Notes under the pieces: generated by a model
Databases searched by the model: none
Seen by the model: the letters and a program-made list of their open reading frames with translations, nothing else
What the model was told of the DNA's origin: nothing
Shown here: one piece after another, positions 1-13,400 of the stretch
How positions within the stretch are numbered: position 1 is the first letter of the stretch
Layout: each line of letters begins with the position of its first letter
Position numbers and translations under genes: made by a program
Assembly: GCA_031761405.1 (NCBI GenBank)
Contig: JASEVX010000011.1
Location: 19,056,303-19,120,302, forward strand
DNA length: 64,000 bases
Source of the DNA: Serripes groenlandicus
Lineage: Eukaryota > Mollusca > Bivalvia > Cardiida > Cardiidae
Reading direction: 5' to 3'

Positions 1-95
1 CACTCAAACTCGCCGATAACTCGAACTCGCCATTCACTCGAACTCCTCGATAACTCGCCGATTACTCAAACTCGCAGTTAATTCGAAGTAATTCC
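1..95. repeat. Degenerate short tandem repeat
   Basis: Irregular repetition of CTCGAACTCGCCGATAA-like words (ACTCGAACTC, CTCGCCGATA) over the first ~95 bases; continues off the window edge. Confidence 0.6.
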
Positions 96-217
96 TATCG
101 ACTTCGAATGATTGACGCGTTTCCAGTGCAGCTTGTTTTATTTTGGGGGAGATAACAGTATTTCAGTTTCATGTCGAAGACAGTACATTAATCCACGACC
201 CCTTTATGACAATTGAT

Positions 218-345
218 TGCTTGATTGGTTGGGGTTAAACGCCATTTACAACAATTTTTCAGTCATATCACGGCGGTCAGTTCACCTACTCATATGGTTC
301 TTGGCTTTCTCACACCAGTACTTCATACAACATTATTCACAAGCA
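218..345 (-). mobile_element. SINE-1 3'-half fragment
   Basis: It shares GGGGTTAAACGCC, TCATATCACGGCGG, TTCACCTACTCAT and CTCACACCAGTACT with the fuller copies at 22604-22857 and 39610-39885. It lacks the tRNA-like head. Confidence 0.75.
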
Positions 346-469
346 ACCCTTTATGACAAACCAGTACTAAAGCTAGAAAATGTGTGACCGTTACGCTGGG
401 TCCCTACTCCCAAAGGTTTGCCACTCGACTTCTGCGAATTCCTTGTTCAAAATGACCGACCACCTCCGT

Positions 470-727
470 GGTGTAGTGCTAGAGTGTTCGCTACGGGTGT
501 GGGAGGTCGCGGGTTCGATCCCCGACCGGGTCATACCAAAGACTTCAAAAATGGTTGTAATTGATGTTTCTCCTTTGCGGTCTGGGTTACGGGGCTTGCA
601 TTACGACTAACTTACTGCTGTACGGATAAATGAACCAGTAGTACTGGTAAATTACCATTGAAACGCCGTGATATAACAGAAAAGATGTTGAACGCGTCGT
701 AAAGCACCAACCATTCAGTCAATCAGG
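470..727 (+). mobile_element. SINE-2, tRNA-derived, near full length
   Basis: The head has an A-box-like GGTGTAGTGCTAGAG and a B box (GGGTTCGATCCCCG), then a body (GGGTCATACCAAAGAC, GGACCAGTAGTACTGGTAA as ..GAACCAGTAGTACTGG..) and a tail rich in AATCA near 720. These are the Pol III promoter boxes of a tRNA-derived SINE. Confidence 0.8.
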
Positions 728-730
728 GTC

Positions 731-1235
731 TTTCAAATTCGAGATATACGCAGTTAAACCTTGATAATTTTCTTCCGTTTTCAAAATGGCGGGTTCCCCG
801 GATGTTGGTCACGTGATGCGAAGCAGCTTATTTCGAGAACTACACTCGTTTCCGGACCATACTATTTGAATGACCCTGAGTAAATCAACCAAAAACACCC
901 GAATTCATGCACGTGATAAATATATTGCTATTTAGGTTATAATTGATCTTTAAATACTATTAAGATGCCCACAATTGCTTTTAACAAAGTATTCATGAAT
1001 TAAAAGTTGCTAAAAAGTATTAAGTTTTCATCTATTGCAATTATTGACGAAACTATTCTATAATTTATCATCCTAATTATGTCATTATCATTGCATGTTT
1101 TTCAATATTAATGTAAATGGACCGGAGTCCTTTATAATACTTGAATAAAAAATTGAATTGAATATAAAGTGCATGAATGACAAAGCCAGGATTCGAATTC
1201 ACGTCGATCCAGGGAAACTATTGTAATAATTACAG
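731..1235. other. Upstream sequence, mostly unassigned
   Basis: No exon with a start codon in the right phase was recognised. A retroelement-like 3' tail (GGACCGGAGTCCTTTATAAT followed by an ATTGAATTGAAT-type tail) lies near 1116-1162, comparable with the tail at 22278-22325. Confidence 0.5.
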
Positions 1236-1403
1236 GAGATCAAGGGATACAGTAGAAGCACTCCGAAAACAGTAGTCACGTGGTTCTTCATCCTTATCAC
1301 AGTCGGAATACTTCGGCTCGTATTCTATTGGCTGCCACACCTGATGACGAAAGCAACTCACAACGAATGCAGTTTGGATAAAGCTGATGTCGTCATTCTA
1401 CAG
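1236..1403 (+). CDS. ATP13A3: ATPase exon 1 of window: N-terminal membrane segment
   Basis: 168 nt, phase 0 to 0, residues 1-56 of the visible protein. It starts after TACAG with EIKGY, which corresponds to the EIYGY region near residue 18 of vertebrate ATP13A3. A hydrophobic stretch ([18 protein letters not shown]) is the re-entrant N-terminal segment typical of P5B pumps. It ends before GTCAGT. The initiator Met must lie in an upstream exon. Confidence 0.92.
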
Positions 1404-4400
1404 GTCAGTTTGCATCACATTTAAACTATTCCAACATACAGCATATCCTCAATAGACGATTTGTGTAAACATCAAGACAAAAACAATTGATTTGAATATG
1501 TTAATGTTTTAGGAAAATGATGAGCAATTTACCATTTTGCCACAATGCCTTTTAACCCTTTCCCTAATATAGACGCTTTCTGACGCCTCTGCAGCAGACG
1601 GATTTTTGAAAACATAGTGACAAAAGAAGAAATTGCTCAAAACGATCAATTTCTCCTTTTGACACAATGTTTACCATTTTACATCATAGGTTATCCATTC
1701 TATTATAGAGATTTTCTTATTTTTGACAAAATATGTTCGAAGTCGTCTGCTGCAGAATTGTCGTATGAGGGAAAGGGTTAAATAGGTCCGATGCAAATTC
1801 ACCAAAATAGACCTGAGTGTGGAAATGCCAAATACATGTTGTTGATATTTTGTAATACATACATGCATTTTTCTTAAGTTAACCAGTAATTCCAGCTTTT
1901 AACGATTATATACCTGACAAAATATAAGTTTGTCAAAATGGTTTACAATGATTATTTTCTGCTTATTATTTTTCAGGACAAATATAAGCAATACTTTGTT
2001 TCAGACATCAAATATATCCACAAAAATGCTAAAAGGTAGGTTAAACTTCAATCACGCTAATGATGATATAGAGGTTTATTTGTTTGTTTCAGTGAAAGAT
2101 CGATTTTTATTTCATCGAATGAAATTTAAATCGATCTTTCACTGAAACAAACAAATTTTCTTTTTATTTTAGGCCATAAAAGGTCTTTTTACCATTTTTT
2201 GTATATTTTATCCCGTACAGTCCCTCCAGATTTTCCCTGTTGTGAGCCCCACGGATTTTACCGCAGTTTGTATTACTACCTGGAAAAAATAGTCTGTGGA
2301 GATTAACGTGAAAATAATTTGAAGGCATTGCATAAAGTTATCATTTTAATTTACATTTTATTATTTAGAGGCATATTATCTAATAAAATATAAGTAAACT
2401 CCATAATGTAAAAAAAAAATCATGAAAAACAGTAGTGCCGGCAAAGAATGGTAATTTCACTGTTTGGCATAACATAAAAGTTGGTATTGGGTAAATGGAA
2501 AATGACTACCAAAGCCCATGTGGTTTATTATGAAATATCATCTTGTGATTCGTAGGATTGATCGATTGGGGTTTAACGCAGTTTTCAACAATTTTCAATC
2601 AGTCATATCACAGCAGCCAGTTAACCTCCCTGTGTGTTGTCTGACTTTCTCACACCACTTTCAGGGCAACGGGCTGATTTTCCACATAGCGTACATGTGT
2701 AAGCCTTTTTGTAGAAGACGAAAGACGCTTGTCGCATTGACGTGTCTAACGTCTTAAAAATGTTGGCCGAGCTTGGGATCGAACTCATCATTGTGCACAT
2801 AGGAAATGAATCACTTACCATTTGATACGTTCTGCATCCACTTGAAATTACTTAAAGCAAATGGTGTGAATGAGTATTCCGATAGAACTTTTGTTTAAGT
2901 CTCAATACACGTATATTAATTGTAAATGAACCCACCTGTCTTATTTTAAATCCCGTTACTAACACGGGATAATAAACTGAAGGATGATTTACTAGTTAGT
3001 GTTTATCAGTTATTTCTAAGATAAAAAACACGTTAACATATTGCCTCGAAAGCTCCATTAAAAGGCTTTAATTAGTGCATCGAAAGCTCCGTCTGCAGAT
3101 TTTAATTCGTGCATTAAAAGCTCTGTCTGCATTCGCTTTAATAAGTGCATTGAAAGCTTCATCTGCAAAGGCTTTAATTAGTGACTCGAAAGCTCGATCT
3201 GAAAAGGCTTTAATTAGTGCCTCGAAAGCTCAATCTGCAAAGGCTTTAATAAGTGCCTCGAAAGCATCATCTGTAAAGGCTTTAATTAGTGCCTCGAAAG
3301 CATCATCTGTAAAGGCTTTAATCAGTGCATCGAAAGCATAATCCGCAAGGGCTTTAATTAGTGCCTCGAAAGCTCAATCTGCAAAGGCTTTAATTAGTGC
3401 CTCGAAAGCATCATCTGTAAAGGCTTTAATCAGTGCCTCGAAAGCATCATCCGCAAAGACTTTAATTAGTGCCTCGAAAGCTCCATCTTAAAAGGCTTTA
3501 ATAAGTGCCACGAAAGCATCATCTGCAGAGGCTTTTTATTAGTGCCTCGAAAGGTCCATATACAAAGGATTAATTAGTGCCTCGAAAGCTCCATCTACAG
3601 ATGCTTTAATTAGTGCCTCAAAAGCTCCATCGACAAAGACTTTAATTAGTGCCCCGAAAGCTCCATCTACAAAGGCTTTAATAATATACTCGGAAGCTCC
3701 ATCTACAAAGGCTTAATTAGTTCCTCGAAAGCTTCATCCGCAAAGGCTTTAATTAGTGCCTCGAAAGCTCTATCCACAAAGGCTTTAATTAGTGCCTCGA
3801 AAGCTCCATCCGCAAAGGCTTTAATTAGTGCGTCGAAAGCTCCGTCTTTAAAGGCTTTAATTAGCGCCTCGAAAGCTTCATCCGCAAAGGCTTTAATTAG
3901 TGTCTCGAAAGCTCCATCCGCAAAGGCTTTAATAAATGCCACGAAAGCTCCATCTTCAAAGGCTTTAATAAGTGCCTCGAAAGCTCTATCTGAAAAGGCT
4001 TTAATTAGTACGGAAAGCTCCATCTACAAAGGCGTGTATAAGTGCCTTGAACGGTTTATATGCATATTGTGTTGGGTTAATTTCAACAATGATCGTAACC
4101 AAATTCAAACCACCGCCAACAACAATTATGTTAACTGTATGTAATGTAATGTTCAATACAAAACGTTATACTCAGCATTGCCGTATCCTTCAAACGAGAA
4201 CAATTATGGTATTTTAGAATATAATAGTTTGTGTTTCAGCACCAGTGAGAAAGGAAACTTGGAAAAGACGAATAACATGTCGACCTTAGATGCAATGGTA
4301 CGTATTTTACACCCCCTGTATACTAAAACAAGTGCAGTTATGAAAATAGTGCGAATTCAATTAAATACACAATACAAATATTTATTGTGTTAATCGATAA

Positions 4401-7400
4401 ATTTACTTAACTCTTTCAGCGCCGAATTGTTTAAAGTAGACTTTTCCATGTTCAAAATCGGGCGTCTCCATTTCTCATATAATGCACTTTTGAACAATTT
4501 TGATAACTAAAAGGCAAACAATACTGATTTCAGGTGAGACAACTCGTTACGAGCTGACTCGCCTGAATCAGTATTGTTTGCAAAAACCTAAATATTGCCT
4601 TTGGCGCTGAAAGAGTTAAAGCAAAAATACAAGGTTTACGTCAACAAATGCCAAGTAACGTCGCCCCAGTTTATATCCAAAAGATACAAACTAAGACATA
4701 TAAACGTTCACATATTTAACAACGTGAACATTACGCGAAATACTTGACTCTTTTCAAATTAGCATAGAATATACATTTTGATATATTTAAAACTATAATA
4801 TACTTATGCGATAGTAATTTTGTGAACTTTTTTTTCCGATGGCCAAGTATAGTAATATCGTTTAATATATTTTGAGTTTTAAACAAATTAGTAGGCTTTC
4901 AATTTGGTTTTTTGAGCAAATTGGACATATTCAAGTTGATTTTGTTTAGAAAAAAATAAGTTTTTATCAAAACTACTATCATCTGTGATTAGATATTTGT
5001 TTTAACTATGGCCTGCTTCAGTTAAACCTGTCTGGAATGTCTACTGCTTTAACACATCACTAGTGTATGACAAGAGTTGCTGCAAGATGCAGCAATTCGA
5101 TGTTAGCGCGGGAATTAGCATTTTATGGCTTAATAATTACTGTTTGATTCGAAAAACACGAAACCCGCTTTTAAGTATATGTCATAAATATATGATAATT
5201 TTTTTTTAGTTAAATACGTAAAACGAAAACAAAAAATACCTTTTCCCAACGTGTTGACCTCGATCTCCCAATATTGTTGTAAACATTTGACTGCGCAAGC
5301 GCGACCTTTTTTTTCTTCTATAAATATCACTTCTACAGCCTTGCTGTGGAAGCCGGCTTTCATAGCGACGTTGGTAGAGTGGTTGACCTTTTCGTAAAGT
5401 TAAGCAACGTTCACCGTGGTTAGTGCCTGGATGGGTGACCCGCGATAGCTTAACGCCGGTACACGTTACACTATGGTTTTAATTTACATTTTAATTATAA
5501 AAAAAACTACTCGCAAATAAATAGACTGGTTCACTTATCTTAATCTTCTATGCAAACTCGAACGAGAACCAGTCTTAGTGACGAACTGCTACGGAAATAT
5601 TCGAGAGCTGACGGTAAAATACGGCGTATTCGCGATCAACACGATTAACACGGCGCATGCGCAAGCCCATTGCCCATTGCACCAGTGGTAGTTCTAAACA
5701 CAACCAATAAATGCACTGGTGCTGATGCACCCGCGCAATGACCTCTAACAATGGCACCCATTTCGAGCTACGGCCTCATCAATGATTTTAAAGGTCGTGT
5801 GCTGCTGTTGCGTCAAACATGCGTCTGTATGTGGGAAATGGTTAATTGCCACATGGTTCTAAGTTTAATGTCTGTTTGTCTATTTTGTTTTCAGAATGGT
5901 GGATTATCATACAGTCTCTATGTAAGTATACGTACTATTATCTAAACACATCATAAGATTTTCTTTAATAATTTGACTATTTCGTCTTTTAAGCATTTTT
6001 ATTTATAAAAGTATATGTCCAGTGTACTCGCGATAACATGTTTACATAAACGATACTACTGTCTGGTTGCCAGTCTCGTTTAGTGTTAAACGACACTGGA
6101 GTCTGACAATTGATTCTGGAAACTATGTTGAAGAAATTAAAAGTTAGATATCTAGTTCCTTAAACGACACTAGTGTCTGGTTGCCAGTATCGTTTATGAT
6201 AAACGATACTATATACTAGACACTAGACACCAAATTCAGATTACCGATGTGTATGCAGCAGACGATATTTGAAAACATTTTCGCATTTCCTCCATTTTCC
6301 ACAATGTGTTGCACTTTATCATTAGTAGAACATTTATTTATAGAAGTGCTCCACTCTATTCACAAGTTATACCTTTTAGTATTTATTGTCATACATTTGC
6401 CTAGACGTTTTCAAAGTCATCTTTTGCATATGCCAGGAAACACATGGGTAGTCGAACTAGCGGCCATGCTATAACTGATAATGCTGGTGTTGAACTGGCG
6501 TTAAATTCCAAGAAATTAAACCAAGAAGTACAGAGATCCAAGCGAAGTAGTAAAGTCTACTCGAATTACATTCATTCAGAATTAGTTTGGACCGATACTC
6601 AGCCATTTGATATGGGAATGAAGTACAACATGGCTGATTATAGCATTGTATTCGCGAGAGCCTGTTTCTGTAAATAGTCGTGTGAGACTATTAAACGTTT
6701 TATCAAGCTTACGTATTGTTAAGTGTCTCCTGCAAAATAAAATAAAAGTACCGCAGTGCTGACGGCCTGGGGGCTGCTGGAAGGTTGGATTTTTCGACGC
6801 ACGGGCCCTATGGCCCCCGGTTAATCCGCCACTGTATATTTCACGTGACTTTTTTCTAGGGGTGGGGGGAGTCGGGCACGGGCTATATGGGCCCCCGCTA
6901 AAAACACCACTACATTTGCCACGCCACCCCTCCCCGGTTAATCCGCCACTGTATATTTCACGTGACATCTTTCTTTTTTCCCGTTCCTCTTCGCGAATGT
7001 TAATATAATGTTAACAAGCGTCCATATTTGACCTCTCGGCGCATTAATTCTAAAGCATTTCTTAAACTTATATTGGAGTACTCACGCCTTAAGTTTTTCA
7101 CTGATGTTCCAACAACATTAAAATGATATGTATGGGGGAGATCCTAACCTTTTAAATGCAGTTTTGTTGAATCCATGATGAACTATTTTTCTCGCGCAGT
7201 TTCTCATGCGTTGTTTAGTGCTAACTGCAATTGGCAGGCTGCAAACTCCTACAAAAATGGTATTACTACTATGACCAGTTGCTAAAGCCCCAGGCCAAAA
7301 ACAGTATCATTCATAGGCCTTCTTCAGGTTATATTTAACAAAGATCACACAGTTTGTTACGTCCATCTTGAAAGTAAACATGAAGACATAGTGTATTGTC

Positions 7401-10400
7401 TTTGTTAAATATAACCTGAAGAAGGCCGAAGGCCTGTGGCCTAACTATTGAATTATAGAGTGTTTTTATTTTGCTTTCTAAATGTTTTATTTTGTAAAAT
7501 GCTACGCTTATAAAGAGCTTGAACTTGAACTATGAAAAACCTGCAACTATCTCTTTTAAAAGAGAGTACTTTGAATTTGTTATAGCATAAACTTATTTCC
7601 AATTTGTTTTATAGAATAAGAGCAGCGAAGTTCGGTATTTTGTGTCGAAGAAAGTGAAATATCTTTGGAACAAAGAATACGCCACGTTTCAAAAAGTCAC
7701 GTGAGTATTGTCTAGCTAAGTAATTGTTTACTTCTATAGTTTGTTAAGTGCTCGGGAAATGTCTTTTAACCAACCCCACAAACCCATTTAGTAGTTTTAT
7801 ACAGGATTCGACAATTGAATGCGCAAAGGTGATCGAAGAACTGTGTTTCCTTAATCTTTATTCTAACAGCGTCAGGACAAAGAGGTGATGGTGTAATGGT
7901 AGAGCATCCGCGAGAGGTCGCGGGTTCGATGCGCGGCCGGGTCATATCAAAGATTTTTTCAAATTTGTAGTACTGGCTGCACTTGGCGCCAAGGGGTTAC
8001 GACTGACTGGCTGGTGATAAATGGACCAGTAGTAGTAGTAACTAAACCCAGGAAACGCTGTGATATGACTGAAACATTGTTGAAAGCGGTGTAAAGCACC
8101 AAACAATCAATCAACAAAAAGGTTCGATATTTGCATCTCCGTTTAACCCTTTCCCCTCATATAGACGCTTTCTGACGCCTCTGCAGCAGACGGCTATTTG
8201 AAAACATAGTGCCAAAAGAAGAAATTGCTCAAAACGAGCAATTTCTCCTTTTGCCACAATGTTTTCTACTTTTAGTCATAGGTTATCTACGGTGGCACAG
8301 AGGTGACATGTGTATGTTTTTATTTATCTCGTTCGCACGAGATACTATGTCGTGCGCACGAGATAATTAAGTCGTGCGCACGAGATAAATAAAAACATAC
8401 ACATGTCACCTCTATGCCACCGTACTGTGGCACAGAGGTGACATGTGTATGTTTTTATTTTTATTTTACTAAGTCGTGCGCACGAGATACTAAGTCGTGC
8501 GCACGAGATACTTAAGTCGTGCGCACGAGATACTATGTCGTGCGCACGACTTAGTAAAATAAAAATAAAAACGCACACATGTCACCTCTATGCCACCGTA
8601 GTTATCCATTCAATTATAGAGATTTTCTATCTTTTGACAAAATATGTTCTAGGTCGTCTGCTGCAGAATTGTCGTATGAGGGAAAGGGTTAAACATCAAC
8701 AGTACATGAGAGCGAAACCAATACAAGACATTGTTACTATAAATACCCTCTCTATATGGTATTATATGAATCATAGAGAGTAAGTAACACGTTCTTGTGT
8801 GGGTTCTTTTCTCCAATTTATCGCAAACGAACAGTTGTCTGTGATTTGTCTCAGGTTTTGAATCCCGGCTCGGCCAACTTTCTTTCCGACGATTGACAAA
8901 AGTCAATGCGACATGCGTCATTCGTCTTTCATCAATGGGCTAAGTCTATGTGGAAAAGCAGCAAGTTGCTTGGGAAGATTGTTGTGTGGAGTCTCAGGTT
9001 TTGTCTGACGTGACGTCATTGTATTTCAGAGGTATGGAGGACAGCGTGTCCTGCTCGTATTTCCATCAGTGCAAAGGTCTGACGTACGACGGACAGCAGG
9101 AACGCCGTGTTCTTTACGGCAACAACGTCATTTCCGTTCACGTGACTCCAATTATTACGCTTCTTTTTAAAGAGGTAAGAAATCTAATTTGAGATTTAAC
9201 GTAATACATACTTGTATTTCCTTTGTGTTTACCGTTGCATTTTCGTATAATCTTCTTAGATATAGTTTGATGCTTTTTCTTTTGATTTTTAAAAATGGTA
9301 GGCCTTATATTTTTCAATTCATAACGTACTAAATCTTTCAAGCAGAAAAACTACAGTCACAATATGGATCAATCTTAACAAAGAAGTTAATTAAGAACCA
9401 TTTAAGATACTTATCAAAATATTGGTAATTCATGGGTTGTTTTTTGACAAGTTTGAAGAAAATATTCCAAAATTACGTTGGATAGTATTTGGCAAACGCC
9501 AGTATCTATATATTAAGTGTTAGAATTTGTCCAATGGATCCTCATACACCAGTCTTGTTTTGGTATACATATATATATATCAACTGACATATAGTAAAAC
9601 ACAAACTCATAAAAAAACAATTTGTTTTGTAACAGGTGTTGTCGCCGTTTTACATATTCCAAGTGTGTAGCTGTACTTTGTGGTTCTATGACGAGTACAC
9701 GTACTATGCCGCCTGTATTCTCTTCATATCCTTGATGTCCATCGTAGTTTCCGTCTATCAAACAAGAAAGGTAGGTTATCACATACACCGATTTTAAACG
9801 AATAGATAGCCGGAAGTATTCTGATCGTATGGTTAGCAAATTGAACGTTGACCACACCGAACCGGAAGTACGAGCTCGGCCATTGTCATTGGTGTTTACA
9901 TTGGAGTTAACAAGCAATTACAACACTAATTTGGAACGAAGAGAAAAGATATTGACATTTGACTGTGTTAGTGCAAATCGAAAACAGACCTGGAACCACG
10001 AATTTTATGAATCATATTGGCATGCTGCGATCGGCCACCAGTTTTCGACTTTATAGTGCAAATCGAATACCGTCCTGGAACGTCGAACAAATCTCGTTTA
10101 AATGACTCTAATATTTAAACTAAGGTGTTTGAAAATTGTTTGCACATGCTCTTTGAACCAGGAATTGTTTGTCTATAAGAGTATATGAGTATTTGATTTA
10201 CGAATAATCGAACACATGTGCATTTCGCAAGGAATCTAACTATAAATCGAAGATGGCTAATTTGTTGGCGAAGCTACGTGTGCATTTAATATCATTATTA
10301 ATATGTGACCTGCGTCATTCGTCTTTCACCAATGGGCTGTTTAACAGTCTATGTGGAAAAGTAGCCAGTTGCTTGGAAAGTATGTTGTGTGGTGTACTGG

Positions 10401-13400
10401 TGTGGGAAAACCAGGAAACGCATGAGTAGGTGAACTGGTCGCCGTGATATAACTGAGAAATTGTTGAAAACGGCGTTAGACCCCAATCAATCAATCAATT
10501 ATTAATCATTACTTTATCTTAAGCCGTTTTAAAAAAATGACTTTGAAATTGTGAACAATATACGCATTACTTCAACTGATCCTTAAACAGTTAAAATAAA
10601 GGTATATCATTATATCTTAAGTGTTGCCTTTCCCGCATGAATAACCCACCATAATCATAATTAAAATGAATATTGTTATTTGTGTTTACCTTTCCCATAT
10701 ACAACAAATCTGCAGCAGACGATTAAATACATGTAGGAAAAATTCTCTATGAATGAAATTGTTCTTATTGAAAAAAAATTGAAAACATTGTGGCAAAAGA
10801 AGAAGAGCAATTTCATCTTTTGCCACAATAGTCCAGTCAGGACATACTTGAACATCAAACTAATTGCAACAGAAATGGTTTATTAAATAAAATGAAGTTT
10901 ATAGAATATATAACAACATATTAAAAATCTACAAAAATCTACTCAGCCATAACTGAAATAAATGACCTTGAAGAAATAAGAATATGTGCTCATGTTGGGT
11001 ACTCACCGTACTTTGATCTATACACCATGCTCTTAACTGATTTTTAATGGATCAAATTCATGAGAATTACAAAATGAATCATTAAAATAGATTTTTGTTT
11101 TAAAGGATCTCATAATCAATAGCTTTTGTTGTAATAACATCAAAGCGCATTTTGATACTTCAAAGATAGCAGTATAACTTCAGAAATTATTAAAATCATA
11201 GCGTCTGGATAACCCAAGATGGATTAGCATGCAAAAAAAAAAAATCAACAGATTAACACAAAACAATCAATGGTATGAGGTAATTTAGTGTTTTATAATT
11301 TTTTCACAATAATTGCTGGTTGAAATATTAATATTCTTGTCAATGGTACATTGGATACTTTTAAAAGTATCGTATGTGGTTATAATATTGGAGTATTCAA
11401 TGGGTTTCAATGAATACTGTTACACTCTTAATTGTGTTATTAAATATCAATGATATTTAATGTTTATCTGTATAGTTTTATAATAGTTATAAGAATGTCT
11501 CTAAAACACACACAAAACTTACATATGTATGCTCATGTGCGAAGAACATTCATAGCAAAATAGCTAATCTCAATATATATTTGTTTGTTTGTTAAGGTAT
11601 TTTACGCCACTTTCAACAATTATTGCTAATACAACCAATTCCAGCTTACAACCCTGAGTGACAAGGAGGGAAAGCCATCATTACCATTTATAAAGTATTT
11701 GGTATGACACGGCCGGGGATTGAACCGGCGCGTCCTGTACCTTGGGCATACACTGTCCCATTATACCACACATGTAACCTATTGATGCGTAATCTGCCCT
11801 CACCTCTGAAGCGAAAGCATCGGGTTTTGACAAAATAATATGAATACATGTAAATCAGAAATTGTCCAAAGAGAGAAATTTGTCATTTTCTAATGTTTTT
11901 CAACTATCTTTTTTAGCAAAACATGTTATGTTCTGGATGTTAACTATTTCCTCACTTGTTGTCAAAGCAGAAATATATATATCCTAGCAGGTAAAGGATT
12001 ATGCTGTCCACATATTTCCAGTCATTCCTTTTTTATCCTTCAGTCTTCTGCTTCAGATTTGTTGACGTGGGAAAGGGTTAAAACCCAAGATGGCAACTTT
12101 TTTTGAAACCCTTTTATTTTCATTTCAACAGTATGTTAAGTTCACAGCGTGTCGCTGCCTTCGTAATTCACCGAAACCGTCATCCTGACCTTGGTCCCTG
12201 AGTGCTTATTTTATGTTTCCCCACAAGTCTATGCTGCAAGGAGGATAGACAGGAATCAGTCCCCAATGTTAACCTGTTCCCACGTACACCAAATTTGCAG
12301 TAGATGACTTTGAACATATCTAGGCAAAGAAATACGAAAATTCTCTATATAATCATGAAAGTACAAATAATTGAATAGTTGAAATACGAGTTTTGAACAC
12401 ATTGTTACAAAAGAATAAATGCAACATTACATGTACTTAGAAATGTATCAAGTTAATTTTTAAATTCTCCACATATAGATGCTTTCTGACACCTAGCTCT
12501 GCAACAGACGACATTTGAAAACACTGTCACAATAGAATAAATTGCTCAAAACAAGTAATTTCTCCTTTCGCCACTTTGTTTTCAACTCTGTTAGATAACT
12601 ATACTTTCATTTATAGAACGTTTCCATACTTTTGCGAAGATGTTTTCAATGTCGTCTTGCAGATTTGCTGTTAGTGGGAAAGGGTTAACATGTTTCGTGC
12701 ATTGTCCTTTCTTTGATTGATAAGTTTATTGGTTATTTATATGTTAACCTTGCATAACTTTTTTTCCATATATATATACAGGCGCATCGACTTTTTGAAT
12801 TCTTTTCAGGGCTTTCGTTAGATTGTAATGAATTCCTCTCTAATTTAGGTCCCGCTATATTTTTTCACTCCCTACAATGTCACGTATACAAATCAGTTAA
12901 AAGGACGCTACTCGATAACACGCTAGGTGTCCTTTCCCAAAGGCTGGAACGCCCACACATAAAGGCAAAAATATGGAATATCTCTATTAATAAAAGTACA
13001 GTTATTGAATATATAATTTTGAAAACATCAAGGCTAAAACATCTTTTTGCAACAATGTTTTCAAAAGTCAAAAGGACATGCAATCTTGGAACAACCATTG
13101 GTCTTTACCAACTAATCATGCATGTCTGAGCCAATATTGGTTGCCAAAATGTTTAACCTTTTCCAACATGAAGATGTATTTGAGAAATTTACATCACACA
13201 AAATGTGAAAACCCTCTGGCAAAAGAAGGAATTGCACATAGTGAGCAATTTCTCATTATGCCACAATGTTTTCATTTCCATTGAATATTTGTCTTTCATT
13301 TATAGCGATGTTCCACATTTTCCTCAGATGTTTTCAAAATCGTTTGCTGCAAATTTGTTGTATATAGGAAAAGGTTAGGAATAATTGAGCAAAGGATAGG

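Noticed and set aside
3075..4023. Open frames in the 36-bp repeat ([12 protein letters not shown] and the antisense [12 protein letters not shown])
   Set aside because: By-products of a 36-bp satellite; diverged copies contain stops and there is no gene context.
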